Source of the DNA: Lachnospiraceae bacterium
GTDB taxonomy: Bacteria; Bacillota; Clostridia; Lachnospirales; Lachnospiraceae
Reading direction: 5' to 3'
NCBI GenBank assembly: GCA_910575075.1
Contig: CAJTCY010000012.1
Coordinates: forward strand, 62,001 to 126,000
DNA: 64,000 nucleotides
The position numbers were made by a program, and so were the translations under genes. The notes beneath the pieces are model-generated. The model ran no database searches and was not told the DNA's origin. It saw nothing but the letters and a program-made list of their open reading frames with translations. Of this stretch, positions 27,101 through 35,958 are shown in pieces. The stretch's first letter is position 1. Each line of letters starts with the position of its first letter.

Positions 27101-30100
27101 TGAAAGCGGAGAATATAATAATGGCAGCAGTATTGAAGTGGAAGGTCTGGTAGAGGATGTGATACTGGATCGAATTAAAGATACAGCGGGCGTGGCTATG
27201 GGTGATTATAATCCAGATGCAGTTGTGCAGACAGATCTGCAGGTGTATTATACAGGAGCTGGGCTGGATGGAACAACAGCAGCACGCCGTCCTTTGACTC
27301 CAGATACAGAGTATACGGTTGAATATGAAAATAATGAGACCATTGGCACTGCAGTTATAATTATCAAAGGAAAAGGCAATTTTGCCGGAGAAATCCGAAA
27401 AGAATTCAAAATCCGGGGCGATTTGTCAGCAGACACTACCACATTAGAAGTTAAGGATTGTGTATACAGTCCTGCTGGAGAAGAAGGAAATATTCCAGAA
27501 CATAAAGTGATTTATACCATCACCCGTGCCAGCGGAGCAGAAATCCCCATTGAATTGGTGGAAGGCGTGGATTATGTGGCACAATATGACAATAATAAAA
27601 ACGCTACGGTAGGAGAAGACGCACATGCGACGATGACGATTCTTCCGGTAAAAGCAGAAGACGGCACAGAAATAGGAAATTATACCGGTGAGAAGAGTGC
27701 AGACTTTCAGATTGAGCAGAGAGATATTTCCGCTGCCATAGAGAGTGAGGGAAATCCCAAAGATCCTGATTTGGATGTATCCGGACTGGCAGAAGAAGGA
27801 TATGAGTATACAGGAGAACAAATTGTGCCGCAGCTTCAGGTGAGCTGTAAAGGAACAGACCTTACATGGATATTTGAAGGAAATACAGATCAAACAGAAT
27901 ATGATTATGTGATTTCCGCAGTAAATAATACAGATGTGTATGAATATGGGGAAGGACCTCATGGAGAGAAAGAACGTTTATATCCGACGGTGACAGTGAC
28001 TGCACGTAAGGATGAGAACGGTGATTTTACAGGAAACTACAAAGGCAGTTTTCAGATGAGGTTCCAGATAAATCCCAGAGTGATTTCTGCTGAAACGGTA
28101 GATACCATAGAACCCGTATCAGGAATGGAAAATGAGATGGACTATACAGGGGAGGAAGTCAGATTTCCGCTGAAGTCAGAAGATCCGGCGGATGCAGGAA
28201 AAAATGCCCTCCGTGTGACCTGGAGCAAAGAGGGAACAGAAGGAACCATTCGTACACCGCTTGTGGAAGGCAAAGATTACCAGATTTCTTATAAGGATAA
28301 TATTAAGATTGGCGAAGCAAAAGTTGTGATTTCTGCAGTTAATGAAAGCAACTATACAGGAGAATACGAGAAGCCCTTTAAAATTATGGCAAGTATTGAA
28401 GTGGTAGATCAGGAAAATCCTCCGTTGAAATACATGACGCTGGAGTATGATGAGAATGTTCCCTTCGGAATTGTAAATGTCTACCCGGAGATGATATTTG
28501 AAGATTATTCTGGAGTTCTCTGCGGTGAATCAAACGAGCCAAAGATACTGACAGAAGGAGAAGACTTTGAGATTGTCACAGAAGAGAACCAGGGTGACGC
28601 AGCGGATGTCAGCAGAAATAACCGCAATGTGGCAAGTAAAGATGATGAAGATGAGACGAAGAGACCGCTGGTTGTAATCAGAGGAAAAGGCTGCTATCGC
28701 GGTGTCATCAAGAGATATTATAATATTATTCCCAAGGACCTGGCAGCAGATCAGGGAGATATTACGGCTGAATTTATCGGAAGCACTTCTACAGAAGAAT
28801 ATGAGAACGCCTACATTTATACAGGGGAAGAGATTAAACCGGAGATCCGTGTCTATAATCATGGAGAATTGATGGTTCCCAATGTGGATTACGTAGTGGA
28901 AGGCTATGTAAATAACACAGAGATTTCCACAGAAGAGAATCAGGCAGGTGTTATCATTAAGGCGGTAGATGGCGGCAATTATCTGAATCAGAAGACCATG
29001 TATTTTAATATTATCCGCCGCCCCATTTCAGGTATGGAAGTTACCATTACCGGAGGTCCCCAGATCTTTAACCGCCAGGAGAAACAGCCGGAAGTAGAAG
29101 TGTCTTATATGGACGGCACGAACAAAATTGTTCTGACAAAAGAAGACTATGATCTTTCCTATGAGAACAATATCATTGCCGCAACAGAGTTTTCAGGTGA
29201 TGATGCACCGGTTATCATCATTACCGGAAAGGGCGCATACGGAGGCGAAATACGTAAGAAATTTACAATCCTGCCGGAAAGCTTTGAGATAGCAGAAGGA
29301 CAGGAAGATGATTTTGAAATTAAGGCAGAAAATGCAATTTACACTGGAAAACCAGTGACAACAACCATTGAAGTTAAGGCGAAAGACGGAACGCTTCTGG
29401 TGGAAGGCGAGGATTATGAGCTGGGAGCCTACACGGATAATACCAATATAGGAACTGGAATGATTGCCATTACAGGAAAAGGCAATTATACAGGAACACG
29501 TCAGGTACCTTTCCGGATTGTGCCGGCAGAGGGAAGAATACGGGTAGAAGAAATACCAGATCAGACGTACAATGGATCGGAGATCGCTCCTAAGCCGCAG
29601 GTATTCTTTAAGGTTGAAAATGTGGAAGGCATTGAGGACATGGAATTCCCGCTGACAGAAGGCGAAGATTATGAATTGTCATATGCGAATAATATCAACG
29701 TGGGAACAGCCTCTGTAACTGTTACTGGAACAGGTAATTTCCCAGGAAGAGAAACCGCAGACTTTAACATTGTACCAAAGAGTATCTGCAGAGATGTCAG
29801 TGGTGACGACGGTCTGGCGAGTGATATGGTACTGGGAGATATTGAAGATCAGCTTTATACTGGCAGAGGGGTGACACCAAATGTAGAACTTACCTATAGA
29901 AGAAACCAAAGCAATGATGAAGAAGCTGATCAGAAACTGATTTTGAACCGTGACTATACATTAAGCTATGCCAAAAATGTTGCGGTGGGAATGGCTGAGG
30001 TAAGCATTACCGGTATTGGTAATTTCACAGGAACGGTACAGAGCAGCTTCCGGATTTTAGGTACCATGAATCTGGCAAATATAGAAGATATTCCGGTACA

Positions 30101-31283
30101 GCAGTATACTGGGGCTCCGGTGACACCTAAACCTCAAATTACCTTTGCCGGAACAGAGCTGATAGAAAATACCGATTATATATTGGAATATGACAACAAT
30201 ATAGAACGTGGTACGGCGACGATTAAGATTACCGGAATGGGATGGTATACAGGAACCAGAACTGTTAATTTTGACATTGCAAGAGAATTTTCTGAGGAAA
30301 CTATGGTTCGCGGCATTGCAGCAGCATATACTTATACTGGGGAGGCTATCGTACCTGTCGTGCGTGTGGAAGATAACGGAAGCGTTCTGACAAACGGGAC
30401 AGATTACCAGGTTTCTTACGGTGAGAATACCAATGTGGGAACAGGAACGATAACCATAACAGGAATCAACCGATACCGTGGAACCAGAAATGTTACCTTT
30501 AAGATTGTGCCGCAGAATATAAGCAGAGCAAGTGTGACAAACATTGGAGTGCAGACCTATACTGGAAAAGACATAACGCCAGCCGTGCAGGTAACTAACG
30601 GCGGAAAAGCTCTTAACAACGGGAAAGATTACCAGATCAGTTATGTAGATAATAAATACCCGGGAACCGGAAGAGTTATCGTCCGTGGAGACGGCAATTA
30701 TACCGGAACCCAGACCATAAACTTCAATATTATAGTTCCTGGCGTAACAGGTGTGAAAGCTTCTAAATACACAGCGTCCAGCATTACATTTTCCTGGACA
30801 AAAAATAATGTAGTCAGTGGATATGAGATTTACAATTCCAAGAATAAGCTTCAGGTAAGGATTAAGAAAAACAGTACCACAAAATCCACGGTAAAGAACC
30901 TTAAGGCGGGCACAGTCAGCACCTATAAAGTGAGAGCATTTGTCATTAAAGGGGGCAAATATCACTACAGTGATTTTGTAAGTTTAAAAACTGGTACGGC
31001 GCCTAAGGCAACCAGTATCACGGGACTTAATTCCAGTAAATCGAAACGGGTAGTGATTAAATGGAAGAAGATCAAAGGAGCAACAACCTACCAGGTTTAC
31101 AGAAGTACCAGCAAGAAAGGGAAATATACCAAAATTGCATCTACCAGCAAGAATGTCTATACAGATAAAAAGGCAAAGGGCGGCAAGAAATATTATTACA
31201 AGATCCGTGTTGGCAAGAAAAATGGAAATAAAACGTATTACAGCAGCTATTCAAAGGTAAAATCTGTGAAAGCAAAAAAGTAG
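24183..31283 (+). CDS. Giant secreted repeat protein (about 24 Ig-like modules, two FnIII)
   Basis: A 2366-residue exported protein. The signal peptide ends near VHA at about residue 36. About 24 modules of 75-100 residues follow, each built as YTG...P...V...g.xL..gtDY.vsY.nN..vGtAxvtI.GkGnYtGt....F.I, the pattern of MBG/YDG-like beta-sandwich modules common in Lachnospiraceae surface proteins. The most regular copies are at about residues 1950-2190. The C-terminus is two lysine-rich fibronectin type III modules, ending GKKNGNKTYYSSYSKVKS. There is no LPXTG-like signal or SLH module although a sortase gene starts 31 bases downstream, so attachment may be through the basic C-terminal modules. 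Likely role is adhesion or a cell-surface fibre; that is inference. Confidence 0.8.
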   Translation: MHKFLVKRIMAFTLSICMIAGMIDLSGFTVHAAVTLSGGTITLASTSEVFTGSEIKPAVTSVTDLAGNTVSDSEYEVSYQNNTNVGRASVTVTNKQDPTDTNTNYFQITPRSIKQCTIGNIDEQFLSPGGRPVTPQITVTDPGRADLTLTSDDYTFAFTDNDKGGTATVTVSGKGNYNDSTTKTFTVTELVSEKLTFTLPDGNIYGYVAGAGVEPDVSDVKYDGKALNDDQYAVRYEGNRVAADNTAKVIVEGRGRYTGLKSEQTFSIRKVLDKNYGASTITVGTIAPQSFKGEGQPVTLTESQIPVNDPDLGPLTGGTDFVILADTYQNHTHESSGNVLASVMIEGKGKYTGKKEVFYKIEAATLEAEMVAIDDSMCKYDGTTNWYEKLKVTVSSGTIEYVKGTDYDITPVDNGVLAGMHYITITPKGKLKGNAVRKFYTVKQRELSEADISFTSGTPDYTYDNTAKKPAIQIIYTQGDGTDYTLRAGIDYESQLNYGNNINASTDSSRAEVWAIGKGNFTGESNHLPFDIKPVEMTSSNTQITGIPTSPVTYTGSEITFNNLNVRVNGRALTPNTDYTVSYENNVEVGSNAVITIEGKGNYQGIFREGFTITECSLKDTRVITVDAIPAQQYEGADRQITPEVTVKHSGRVLVKDTDYTVEYGENIKVGSGSVTIIGINNYKDSITKNFSIVQRNIGTGELLVNDDAASYDYNTMAPEDIYYEYDGEAQTPELRVTYNNMEANISNTLVKGTDYDITFSRNKEIGTAQFVIQAKGNYTGTKTFNFTIKGNLADYGTGENAYTQITIPDQIYTSNPVVPANAEVKFNGKLLTSDDYMIECSNNTDAGTGTALADITGTGLYFGKAQGVPFNILPLDLSNDSLEENGYVISGVDTNYTYSGFPINPVPSISHNGNLLEEGTAYRVEYNEEGVDNVNASKEGSKGKLVIYGIPDNYTGSHDVEFTIDPYDIGKGESGEYNNGSSIEVEGLVEDVILDRIKDTAGVAMGDYNPDAVVQTDLQVYYTGAGLDGTTAARRPLTPDTEYTVEYENNETIGTAVIIIKGKGNFAGEIRKEFKIRGDLSADTTTLEVKDCVYSPAGEEGNIPEHKVIYTITRASGAEIPIELVEGVDYVAQYDNNKNATVGEDAHATMTILPVKAEDGTEIGNYTGEKSADFQIEQRDISAAIESEGNPKDPDLDVSGLAEEGYEYTGEQIVPQLQVSCKGTDLTWIFEGNTDQTEYDYVISAVNNTDVYEYGEGPHGEKERLYPTVTVTARKDENGDFTGNYKGSFQMRFQINPRVISAETVDTIEPVSGMENEMDYTGEEVRFPLKSEDPADAGKNALRVTWSKEGTEGTIRTPLVEGKDYQISYKDNIKIGEAKVVISAVNESNYTGEYEKPFKIMASIEVVDQENPPLKYMTLEYDENVPFGIVNVYPEMIFEDYSGVLCGESNEPKILTEGEDFEIVTEENQGDAADVSRNNRNVASKDDEDETKRPLVVIRGKGCYRGVIKRYYNIIPKDLAADQGDITAEFIGSTSTEEYENAYIYTGEEIKPEIRVYNHGELMVPNVDYVVEGYVNNTEISTEENQAGVIIKAVDGGNYLNQKTMYFNIIRRPISGMEVTITGGPQIFNRQEKQPEVEVSYMDGTNKIVLTKEDYDLSYENNIIAATEFSGDDAPVIIITGKGAYGGEIRKKFTILPESFEIAEGQEDDFEIKAENAIYTGKPVTTTIEVKAKDGTLLVEGEDYELGAYTDNTNIGTGMIAITGKGNYTGTRQVPFRIVPAEGRIRVEEIPDQTYNGSEIAPKPQVFFKVENVEGIEDMEFPLTEGEDYELSYANNINVGTASVTVTGTGNFPGRETADFNIVPKSICRDVSGDDGLASDMVLGDIEDQLYTGRGVTPNVELTYRRNQSNDEEADQKLILNRDYTLSYAKNVAVGMAEVSITGIGNFTGTVQSSFRILGTMNLANIEDIPVQQYTGAPVTPKPQITFAGTELIENTDYILEYDNNIERGTATIKITGMGWYTGTRTVNFDIAREFSEETMVRGIAAAYTYTGEAIVPVVRVEDNGSVLTNGTDYQVSYGENTNVGTGTITITGINRYRGTRNVTFKIVPQNISRASVTNIGVQTYTGKDITPAVQVTNGGKALNNGKDYQISYVDNKYPGTGRVIVRGDGNYTGTQTINFNIIVPGVTGVKASKYTASSITFSWTKNNVVSGYEIYNSKNKLQVRIKKNSTTKSTVKNLKAGTVSTYKVRAFVIKGGKYHYSDFVSLKTGTAPKATSITGLNSSKSKRVVIKWKKIKGATTYQVYRSTSKKGKYTKIASTSKNVYTDKKAKGGKKYYYKIRVGKKNGNKTYYSSYSKVKSVKAKK

Positions 31284-31313
31284 CCGGAGGAAAGAAAGGA
31301 AGTTGATATCAAT

Positions 31314-32468
31314 ATGAGTAAAATATATTGTATTGGAAAATTCCAGTTTGATTCCTACGATAAATATCAGGAAGCATTGGAGGATATTGAGAAAATCAGA
31401 TACATCTCAAAAAAAATGGATATCAATGAACCTGGCGTTGCGCAGCGGCTCTACACGTTAATCCGGGAGGGAAAAATTATCTTCAAGAGCGTAGTCGGTG
31501 ACGACTATCTGCTGTACCTCTCGGATATGGTGGCAGAGGATTACCGGATTATGTCTAAAAATTCCTTTGCCCAAAAAATTGCACATAAATTCCAGCAGAT
31601 GTCACCTGGTCAGGTGGTCGGTGCCATCTGTATGGCTGGTGCAGTGGTCTGCTTCCTGGTGTTTTTGGGAAGTGAGTATCGGGATCAGCAGAAGACCAGA
31701 GAACTGGAAAAACTTAAGAACGAACAGGAGATTTCTGCAGCTTCCGACTGGCTGTCAGCGAAGCTTATGAATGTATTGCAGAAGGATGATACATCAGAAG
31801 AAGAGCCGATAATGGCAGAGACAGAGACTGTGGAGAACGATGTGTATGCTGCCGAGTTTACAGAGCCGAAAGGACCTCGGATTCTGCCGGAATATGAGAG
31901 GTTGTACGAGGCAAATGCTGATTTCGCAGGCTGGATTACCATAGCAGGGACAAAAATTGATTATCCGGTAATGCAGGCGGTATCAGAGAGCAGTGATTTT
32001 TATCTGAATCATGATTTTAACGGAGCAGAAGACATCAATGGTTCCATTTTCCTGGATTCCAGAAACAATCTTGAGAAGCCTAATGACAACATGATCGTCT
32101 ATGGCCATAACATGAAGTCAGGCATGATGTTCGGGGGACTGAAAGATTATTTGGATAAAAACTATTGGATGGAACATAAGACCATTACCTTTGACACCAT
32201 TTACGAGAAGGCAGTATATGAGATTATAGCAGTATGCCTCTCGCAGGTGGCGGCAGAAGAAGCTGGTGATTTCAGGTATTATGATTTTATTGATGCAGGG
32301 AATAAGAAAGCATTTAAGAATTATGTGGAAAATGTGAAAGCATTAAATATTATGGACGAACCAGTTAAAGTGTCATATGGAGATAAATTATTAACGCTCT
32401 CCACCTGTAACAATTATACAAAAGACGGCAGATTGTTTTTGGTGGCAAAGAAGTGTGAGAATCGGTAA
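31314..32468 (+). CDS. srtB: Class B sortase with extra N-terminal domain
   Basis: A 384-residue membrane transpeptidase. The catalytic triad is H265 (YGHNM), C365 (TLSTC) and R373 (KDGRLFLV), with the class B signature FAGWITIAGTKIDYPVMQ before the His. One membrane segment is at about residues 101-122. Unusually, about 95 residues precede it, presumably cytosolic, beginning KIYCIGKFQFDSYDKYQEAL; class B sortases normally start with the membrane helix after a few residues. A 45-residue acidic linker follows the membrane segment. It lies between the giant repeat protein and the TPKTG-bearing LRR protein, its most likely substrate. Gene spacing (31 and 27 bases) implies one operon. Confidence 0.88.
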   Translation: MSKIYCIGKFQFDSYDKYQEALEDIEKIRYISKKMDINEPGVAQRLYTLIREGKIIFKSVVGDDYLLYLSDMVAEDYRIMSKNSFAQKIAHKFQQMSPGQVVGAICMAGAVVCFLVFLGSEYRDQQKTRELEKLKNEQEISAASDWLSAKLMNVLQKDDTSEEEPIMAETETVENDVYAAEFTEPKGPRILPEYERLYEANADFAGWITIAGTKIDYPVMQAVSESSDFYLNHDFNGAEDINGSIFLDSRNNLEKPNDNMIVYGHNMKSGMMFGGLKDYLDKNYWMEHKTITFDTIYEKAVYEIIAVCLSQVAAEEAGDFRYYDFIDAGNKKAFKNYVENVKALNIMDEPVKVSYGDKLLTLSTCNNYTKDGRLFLVAKKCENR

Positions 32469-32495
32469 GACAGGTAATGCAAGGAGGACAAGAGG

Positions 32496-34052
32496 ATGAA
32501 AAAAATGTTTGGCAGGTGTTTGAGTGCAGTGCTGATACTGACTCTCACCCTGGTATTGTATCCAGCTATGGATACAAAGGCACAGGAGGATATCAGCGTA
32601 TTTACCATGGATGGAACTACCATCACGGGCTATACAGGGGCAGGCGGCGACATCACGCTTCCTGCGACCGCAACGGCAGTTGCTGATTATGCGTTTGCGG
32701 GCAATGGCAGTATTTCCAGTGTGACGATACCGGCGAATATTACCAGTGTAGGCTCATACAGTTTTTCTGGCTGTACAGGATTGAACAGTGCAGTATTTAC
32801 GGGAGCAGTCAGTCTTGGAGGAGGCGTTTTTTATGGCTGCAGCGCACTGGGCTATGTAGAGCTTCCAGGAGGCTTATCTACGATTCCAGCAGAGACCTTT
32901 GATGGATGCGGAAGCCTTGGTGCAGTTTCGATTCCTGACGGTGTGGGAAGTATCGGAGCTCAGGCGTTTAATGGATGCGGAAGCCTCAGTGCGATCGGTA
33001 TTCCGGGCAGTGTGGCAGAGATTGGAAGCGGAGCATTCAATAATTGTGTGAGCTTATCGGAGATTACGATTCCTTCTTCTGTGACGTCAATGGGAAGTGG
33101 CGTACTTGCAGGCTGCAGCGGACTTTCGTCTGTCAGTCTTTCTGGCGGAATGTCCAGCATACCAGAACTTACTCTCTATGGCTGCAGCGGTTTGGGAAGC
33201 GTCAGTATTCCCGGTTCTGTGGGAAGTATCGGAGCTCAGGCGTTTGGAAACTGCAGCGGACTTTCCAGTATTACAATTCCTGCCAGTACATCATCCATAG
33301 ATTTGAGTGCTTTTGATGGCTGCAGCAGTCTGACAGAGATTACGATCGAAAGTGGAAATGGAAGCTATTCTTCTAATGAAGGCGCAATATATGACAGTGG
33401 GCAGTCTCAGCTTCTGTACAGCCCAATGGGCAAGTCAAGCCTGAAATTGCCGGATGGAATGACAACTATCGCCAGTTCGGCATTCAGTTCAAGTCCTTAT
33501 GTATATGATTTGAAGATTCCGGATTCTGTAACCACGATTGAAGCAGATGCATTCACGGGAAGCGGCATCGGAACGGTGACAATTCCTAAAAGTGTGACGT
33601 CAATTGGTTCCCAGTCTTCCTGGACGCCAGATGTAATTTATGGCTATTCAGGCTCAGAAGCAGAACGCTTCGCAAATGAAAATGGTTATATTTTTGAGAG
33701 CATTGGTGACAGTGGGCAGAAGGACCCCGATCCAGGTGAGCAGGACCCTGATCCAGGTGAGCAGGACCCCGATCCAGGTGAGCAGGACCCCGATCCAGGA
33801 GATGATAATTCAGGCGGAACTAACGGAAATGGCGGAACCGGTGGAACTACCACCACAACTACCACAGGTGTGGGTGGTTCTGGAGTGAGAACTGTAAATT
33901 CTGTTTCCAGGAATATGGGAACAGCGAGAGTGCAGAGCGGCACACCAAAGACAGGAATTGCCTTTGATGCCAGATATGTCCTTTGTGCAGGAATTTTTCT
34001 TGCAGGAGCTTGTCTTGTAATTACCAGAAAAAAGAAAGGTATGAAGTTGTAG
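32496..34052 (+). CDS. BspA-type LRR surface protein with TPKTG sorting signal
   Basis: A 518-residue cell-wall protein. The signal peptide is residues 1-29. About ten BspA-type LRR_5 units of around 23 residues follow (pattern IP.sVtsIgs.AFxgCsgLssv). Then come an Asp/Pro linker made of DPDPGEQ units, a Gly/Thr-rich stretch with six consecutive Thr, and a C-terminal sorting signal TPKTG, a hydrophobic helix and RKKKGMKL. TPKTG resembles the (S/P)PXTG motifs recognised by clostridial class B sortases more than LPXTG, consistent with the adjacent sortase gene. Likely role is adhesion or host-protein binding. A strong hairpin terminator follows at 34069. Confidence 0.88.
   Translation: MKKMFGRCLSAVLILTLTLVLYPAMDTKAQEDISVFTMDGTTITGYTGAGGDITLPATATAVADYAFAGNGSISSVTIPANITSVGSYSFSGCTGLNSAVFTGAVSLGGGVFYGCSALGYVELPGGLSTIPAETFDGCGSLGAVSIPDGVGSIGAQAFNGCGSLSAIGIPGSVAEIGSGAFNNCVSLSEITIPSSVTSMGSGVLAGCSGLSSVSLSGGMSSIPELTLYGCSGLGSVSIPGSVGSIGAQAFGNCSGLSSITIPASTSSIDLSAFDGCSSLTEITIESGNGSYSSNEGAIYDSGQSQLLYSPMGKSSLKLPDGMTTIASSAFSSSPYVYDLKIPDSVTTIEADAFTGSGIGTVTIPKSVTSIGSQSSWTPDVIYGYSGSEAERFANENGYIFESIGDSGQKDPDPGEQDPDPGEQDPDPGEQDPDPGDDNSGGTNGNGGTGGTTTTTTTGVGGSGVRTVNSVSRNMGTARVQSGTPKTGIAFDARYVLCAGIFLAGACLVITRKKKGMKL
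33723..33799 (+). repeat. 21-nt tandem repeat encoding DPDPGEQ
   Basis: Three full units plus a partial one, differing by a single C/T. It encodes the wall-spanning linker and could vary in number by slippage. Confidence 0.85.
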
Positions 34053-34068
34053 AGCATACGCAACAGTC

Positions 34069-34115
34069 AGGCAGTGTATCATCTTAATTTAATTACAGAT
34101 GATACACTGCCTTTA
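34069..34115. terminator. Strong hairpin between convergent genes
   Basis: A 16-bp perfect stem, AGGCAGTGTATCATCT (34069-34084) with AGATGATACACTGCCT (34097-34112), followed by a short T-run. It separates the LRR gene (+) from the acyl-CoA ligase (-) and could serve both. Confidence 0.8.
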
Positions 34116-34133
34116 AAAATGTATTTAAATAGT

Positions 34134-35570
34134 TCAGGATTTAGGGGGAAAGGTAAGAAATTTTCTCAATATTTTGCCAGTTGCAGTGCGTGGTATTTTG
34201 TCTATAGGAATGATTTCTTTGGGAACTTTATAAGATTCCAGGCGCTGTTCCAGGTACTTTTGTAATTTTTGGATATCAAAATTAGCTTTTGAACATACGA
34301 TGTAGAGCAGGGGAACCTGGATATATTCCTGGGTATTTTGTGCAACACAGGCACAGTCTGCAACTCCTTCATAGCCTAAAACAGCCTGTTCAATATCACT
34401 GGGAGCAATTTTGTGTCCTCCTACATCAATGATATCACCCACGCGGCTGACAAAGTAAAAGTACCCTTCGTCGTCAAAGTAGCCTATATCATTCAAAACA
34501 ATATGATCAGACTGCATTACTTTTTCGGTCAGGGCTTTTTTATGATAGTAGCCAGACATATTCATCCTGCCTTTGACAGCAATGTAACCATATTGATTTG
34601 ATGAATCCACGGTAAGACCGTCTTCGTCTACAATGGATATTTCTGCATTTATCGTTGGCTTTCCAAGACAGTTTTCCACAGGATTTCTGGACAATTCGTT
34701 AATCAGAAGACATCCGGATTCTGTAGCGCCATAGACATTATACAAAGCAGTTTGCGGATATTGTCTGCAGAAAGAGTGGATCTGCAGCGTTGTAATAGAA
34801 CCTGCCATGGTTTCTACGGCTTTCAGACAGCGGAGAGTCTGTATAAGTTCGGGATCTTTGACATTCAATAGTTTATTCATTTTTGAATGTACAATGGTGA
34901 GATAATTGATGCCGAAGTTTTTGATATAGCTGCCAAGTAGCTTTAGGGTTAAAGGTTTGTGGGTAAGTACTGCAGTTGCGCCTGCATAGAGTACGGCAAA
35001 TACTCTCCGGTAGCCCAGTGCAAGATTAAATGGAATATTGGCAAACAGCACAGTATCAGAATCTATATCGGTTCCTGAGGAAAGGTTCTGGGCTTCTGCC
35101 AGCAGGCTTCCATTGGTATGCGTGACAAGTACAGGTTTGCCGGTTGTTCCTGTGGTGGCAATGACGGCAGCGGCAGCTGTGCTTTTAGGATAAGAAATAT
35201 TTCCTGTGGGAATACAGCCATTCAGAAAATCTTCGTAAGATTCACCATTATTTTTCATAAACACCAAAGACGGCTTTGTAGATTTTAAAATGTCCTGTAA
35301 TTTATAAATTGAAATATTTTTTTCAATAGGAACTGCTATGGCGCCGCTGAGCTGACAGCCCAGAAAAGCTGCAAAATATGAGATCAGATTGTCAGCTTCA
35401 ATGGCAATCCGCTGTCCCTTTCTGACAGAACGTGATTTCAGGGAACCGGAAAAGATTCTTATTTTTTCCGCCAGCTCCTGATAGCTGATTTTGTTATCGT
35501 CAACAGTAATGGCAGTTTTATCAGGTGTTAAAAGGCTGTGTTCAAAGACAGCCTGTACGATACTATCCAT
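34134..35570 (-). CDS. AMP-binding acyl-CoA ligase family enzyme
   Basis: A 478-residue adenylate-forming enzyme that would activate an acyl or aryl acid with ATP. The AMP/ATP loop is ATTGTTGKPV, the adenylate motif YGATESG is present, the hinge shows GDIIDVGGHKI, and the C-terminal catalytic lysine lies in PRTATGKILRK. ATG at 35570 has AGGAGA about eight bases upstream; a longer frame to 35669 has no site and is not needed for the fold. Substrate cannot be stated; the lack of an attached carrier domain argues against a full non-ribosomal peptide module. It is divergent from the XRE gene, and the aldehyde dehydrogenase beyond that may share a pathway. Confidence 0.8.
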   Translation of the reverse strand: MDSIVQAVFEHSLLTPDKTAITVDDNKISYQELAEKIRIFSGSLKSRSVRKGQRIAIEADNLISYFAAFLGCQLSGAIAVPIEKNISIYKLQDILKSTKPSLVFMKNNGESYEDFLNGCIPTGNISYPKSTAAAAVIATTGTTGKPVLVTHTNGSLLAEAQNLSSGTDIDSDTVLFANIPFNLALGYRRVFAVLYAGATAVLTHKPLTLKLLGSYIKNFGINYLTIVHSKMNKLLNVKDPELIQTLRCLKAVETMAGSITTLQIHSFCRQYPQTALYNVYGATESGCLLINELSRNPVENCLGKPTINAEISIVDEDGLTVDSSNQYGYIAVKGRMNMSGYYHKKALTEKVMQSDHIVLNDIGYFDDEGYFYFVSRVGDIIDVGGHKIAPSDIEQAVLGYEGVADCACVAQNTQEYIQVPLLYIVCSKANFDIQKLQKYLEQRLESYKVPKEIIPIDKIPRTATGKILRKFLTFPPKS

Positions 35571-35656
35571 AGAATTCTCCTGTCTTGTTGTTTCATTTTG
35601 CTGCAAATGAATAAAATATTTCCGCCGTTTCCATACTTTCCAATCTGTATGTTCTA

Positions 35657-35665
35657 TGCTATAAT
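35657..35665 (+). promoter_or_regulatory. Extended -10 promoter for XRE gene
   Basis: TGCTATAAT at 35657-35665 is a full extended -10; the -35 position has only TTTCCA. Transcription would start near 35672, just before the AGGAGA site of the XRE gene. The same 130-base divergent region must also hold the acyl-CoA ligase promoter. Confidence 0.55.
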
Positions 35666-35703
35666 TCAAAGTAATATGCGGGAACGATACAAGGAGAATT
35701 CAT

Positions 35704-35949
35704 ATGAAACCAAGGCAGAAACCACTTGGGGATAAGAATATGATAGGGGCAAATATCACTAAAATCCGAAGATTGAATAAAATGAGCCAGAAGGATCTGG
35801 CGATCAACATGCAGTTATTAGATGTCGATATTAATTTTTCCTCTCTTTCCAAACTGGAGGGACAGACCAGAATTGCAACTGACAAAGAAATATTTGCGAT
35901 TGCACAGATCTTCAATACGAAGATTGACGATCTGTTTCGCAAACTTTGA
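35704..35949 (+). CDS. Small XRE-family transcriptional regulator
   Basis: An 81-residue DNA-binding protein that is almost entirely one helix-turn-helix domain: IGANITKIRRLNKMSQKDLA, then SLSKLEGQ as recognition region and KEIFAIAQIFNTKIDDLF as closing helices. ATG 35704 has AAGGAGA upstream. It is transcribed away from the acyl-CoA ligase gene and towards the aldehyde dehydrogenase, whose stop is only nine bases from this stop. The likely role is local control of one or both neighbours, inferred from position. Confidence 0.8.
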   Translation: MKPRQKPLGDKNMIGANITKIRRLNKMSQKDLAINMQLLDVDINFSSLSKLEGQTRIATDKEIFAIAQIFNTKIDDLFRKL

Positions 35950-35958
35950 TACTGTGCA

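Noticed and set aside
30057-30965. 302-codon antisense frame within the giant repeat gene
   Set aside because: It mirrors the repetitive coding strand, has no start context, and several similar antisense frames occur along the same gene; codon pattern of the plus strand explains it.
33723-33799. Regular short repeats resembling a CRISPR array
   Set aside because: Units of 21 nt are contiguous, in frame, and encode DPDPGEQ; there are no spacers and no cas genes.
34074-34265. 63-codon frame after the LRR gene
   Set aside because: It begins in the terminator hairpin and runs antisense to the end of the acyl-CoA ligase gene.
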